The position numbers were made by a program, and so were the translations under genes. A stretch of 17,954 nucleotides of DNA from Dictyocoela muelleri (taxonomy: Eukaryota > Microsporidia), in the NCBI GenBank assembly GCA_016256075.1, contig SDVU01000200.1:1-17954 (forward strand), read 5' to 3'. Under the pieces are notes generated by a model that worked only from the letters and a program-made list of their open reading frames with translations, had not been told where the DNA came from and did not search any database. Shown here in pieces: positions 16,876 to 17,954 of this stretch (positions within the stretch are counted from its first letter, which is position 1; every line of letters begins with the position of its first letter).

Positions 16876-17759
16876 TTAGGCCTAAAAAATCATTAGATAC
16901 GATTAGATATGACGAACTAGTAATATTTTGCATAAAGAAGGATAGACGCCAAAATCTGTTACAAGATTGGGGTCTTATACCAAAAATTATGAAATGTTCT
17001 AAGTGTAGGCGAAAAATGAATTTGAAACGAAAACGAGATTGTGAAAGTGGATTCAGCTGGTGTTGTAAAAAACCTTGTAATTCAAAAAGGTCTATTTACG
17101 ATAATAGTTATTTTTCTGATTGTAGGATTGATTTTCTAAAATTCATAAAATTCACATATCTGATATTTAATGATGATATTGGTCCTAAAAAGGCCATCTA
17201 TGAATTAAAAATGAGCCGATCCACATATTATCATTATAAAAGAAAACTCGAATCAGTTATGTTAAAGGACTTTATATTAAGTAAAATAAAAATCGGAGGG
17301 CCTGATACTGAAGTTCAAATCGATGAATCGCTTTTTAACAAGCGAAAATACAATAAAGGGAGAAAAAAGTCTCAGATTTGGGTTTTTGGAGGCGTTGAAG
17401 TCGGTACAAATAGATGTTTTTTTGATGTAGTCAGAGATAGGACGAAAGTTACGCTACACAGATCTATTGAAAAACACATATTGATGGGAGGTGATTTGGT
17501 TTCTGATATGTGGAAGTCTTATATAGGCCTCAGTGAAAAAGGATTTTCTCACTATACTGTAAATCACAGTTTAAATTTTGTGAACCCTTTAACTAGAAAG
17601 CATACTCAAACTATTGAAGGTTTATGGAGTCTTGCGAAAAAGAAAATACACGCAGTATATGGTATTAATCGTGGTTTTCTACAGAAACACTTGGATATTT
17701 TCGCATGGAGACGAACATTTAAACGAACTTTTTCATATTTCGTTAAAATAATTAAATAA
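16872..17759 (+). CDS. Merlin-family DDE transposase
   Basis: This 295-residue protein would act in the nucleus, cutting and rejoining DNA at the element's ends. It belongs to the Merlin superfamily, related to bacterial IS1016/IS1595 transposases. An N-terminal zinc ribbon uses C42 and C45 (KCSKC) with C64, C65 and C69 (WCCKKPC). A helix-turn-helix-like segment lies at about 100-125 (GPKKAIYELKMSRSTYYHYK). The catalytic domain shows D151 in VQIDES, D212 in LVSDMWKSY, the N-H pair at 231-232 and E249 in TIEGLW, with 60 and 36 residues between the acidic ones, as in this family. The C-terminal part is basic. No stop or frame change interrupts it and its length is usual for the family. The ATG is chosen because it is the first in frame, sits in CCCTCATGG and lies 44 bp after the foldback. 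It is flanked by inverted foldback repeats. Activity is not shown by sequence alone. Confidence 0.93.
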   Translation: MVRPKKSLDTIRYDELVIFCIKKDRRQNLLQDWGLIPKIMKCSKCRRKMNLKRKRDCESGFSWCCKKPCNSKRSIYDNSYFSDCRIDFLKFIKFTYLIFNDDIGPKKAIYELKMSRSTYYHYKRKLESVMLKDFILSKIKIGGPDTEVQIDESLFNKRKYNKGRKKSQIWVFGGVEVGTNRCFFDVVRDRTKVTLHRSIEKHILMGGDLVSDMWKSYIGLSEKGFSHYTVNHSLNFVNPLTRKHTQTIEGLWSLAKKKIHAVYGINRGFLQKHLDIFAWRRTFKRTFSYFVKIIK

Positions 17760-17760
17760 A
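17754..17760 (+). terminator. AATAAA-like signal overlapping the stop codon
   Basis: AAATAAA overlaps the TAA stop at 17757-17759 and is followed by T-rich sequence to about 17815. Polyadenylation signals at or within the end of genes are known in compact eukaryotic genomes, but such strings are frequent in AT-rich DNA, so this is only suggestive. Confidence 0.3.
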
Positions 17761-17812
17761 TTATTATTATTGCTTTTTTTATTTTTTTATTGTTATTTTT
17801 TATTTTTCTTAT

Positions 17813-17954
17813 TTTACCCAGGGTTCCAGTAGACATCTATAGAACCGAGCTTATGAAATAATAAAAACATATTTGAGTTTCCTACGAAGAGTTACTATGG
17901 GTGGGCTATTTCTATCTTCCTTAATCCCGATATAGTAACATAATAAAAACGGGC
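17813..17954. repeat. Right foldback of the intact Merlin element, inner arm
   Basis: From 17821 this matches, in inverted orientation, the right arm of the left foldback (about 16706-16818), including an unbroken stretch around ATAGAACCGAGCTTATGAAA. It stops matching near 17931, where the left foldback runs on into its GTGTGGTGA stem. The last bases, CCCG (about 17927) then ATATAGTAAC and on to CGGG (17950), could be the closing stem and loop of this copy's own apex, after which a return arm would be expected. Confidence 0.85.

Larger units (their letters stand above)
16532..17954 (+). mobile_element. Apparently intact Merlin transposon, cut by window end
   Basis: The element consists of a left foldback (16532-16827), a 38-bp palindrome, an uninterrupted transposase gene (16872-17759) and the inner arm of a right foldback (from 17813) that runs off the window. 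The right arm from 17821 (GGGTTCCAGTAGACAT) is an inverted copy of the arm ending CTACTGGAACCC at 16818, very close over more than 100 bp. This layout repeats that of the two decayed Merlin elements. Whether it is complete and mobile cannot be told without the sequence beyond the window. Confidence 0.8.

Noticed and set aside
17606-17836. 76-codon minus-strand open frame
   Set aside because: It is a shadow of the transposase gene on the opposite strand plus the AT-rich trailer.

Overview
This AT-rich window contains no recognisable host gene. It reads as a stretch of nested, decayed transposable elements and short tandem repeats, with one protein gene that looks intact: a Merlin-family transposase at 16872-17759 (+). 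The base composition, the absence of introns, the mix of Merlin, MULE and hAT relatives and the CCC motif just before the transposase ATG suggest a transposon-rich microsporidian. That assignment is an inference; no ribosomal or housekeeping gene is present to confirm it.

The left third (1-3689) holds a diverged direct repeat of about 120 bp (150-275 and 1176-1300), a 20-bp tandem repeat, and a cluster of GATCAGTC-containing repeats (2281-2480). A decayed Merlin transposon follows (3690-5210), then a possible second Merlin scrap (5373-5597). The middle holds a tRNA-headed SINE (6832-7282), an element with TA target duplications and Tc1/mariner-like ends (8082-9892), a decayed MULE transposase with an N-terminal FLYWCH-like zinc finger (10028-11330, minus), and a hAT transposase fossil (11436-12603). 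The hAT fossil is split by a second SINE copy with a clear 14-bp target duplication. A third Merlin element (12687-14311, transposase on the minus strand) comes next. After it lie 12-bp and 21-bp tandem repeats, a truncated third SINE copy, and three blocks of a 22-bp minisatellite (15521-16260). The window ends inside the apparently intact Merlin element (16532 to beyond 17954).

The most notable structure is shared by all three long Merlin elements. Each transposase gene is flanked by terminal repeats that are themselves long, near-perfect foldback palindromes of about 270-320 bp, rather than by simple terminal inverted repeats. The foldback sequences differ between elements but pair within each element. 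In the two complete elements the unpaired apex of one foldback is the reverse complement of the other, so each pair is a true inverted terminal repeat built from a palindrome. The third element is cut by the window end, which gives a testable prediction for the next bases. The intact transposase could be a source of activity for related foldback-only copies, but only if those copies share its own terminal sequence.
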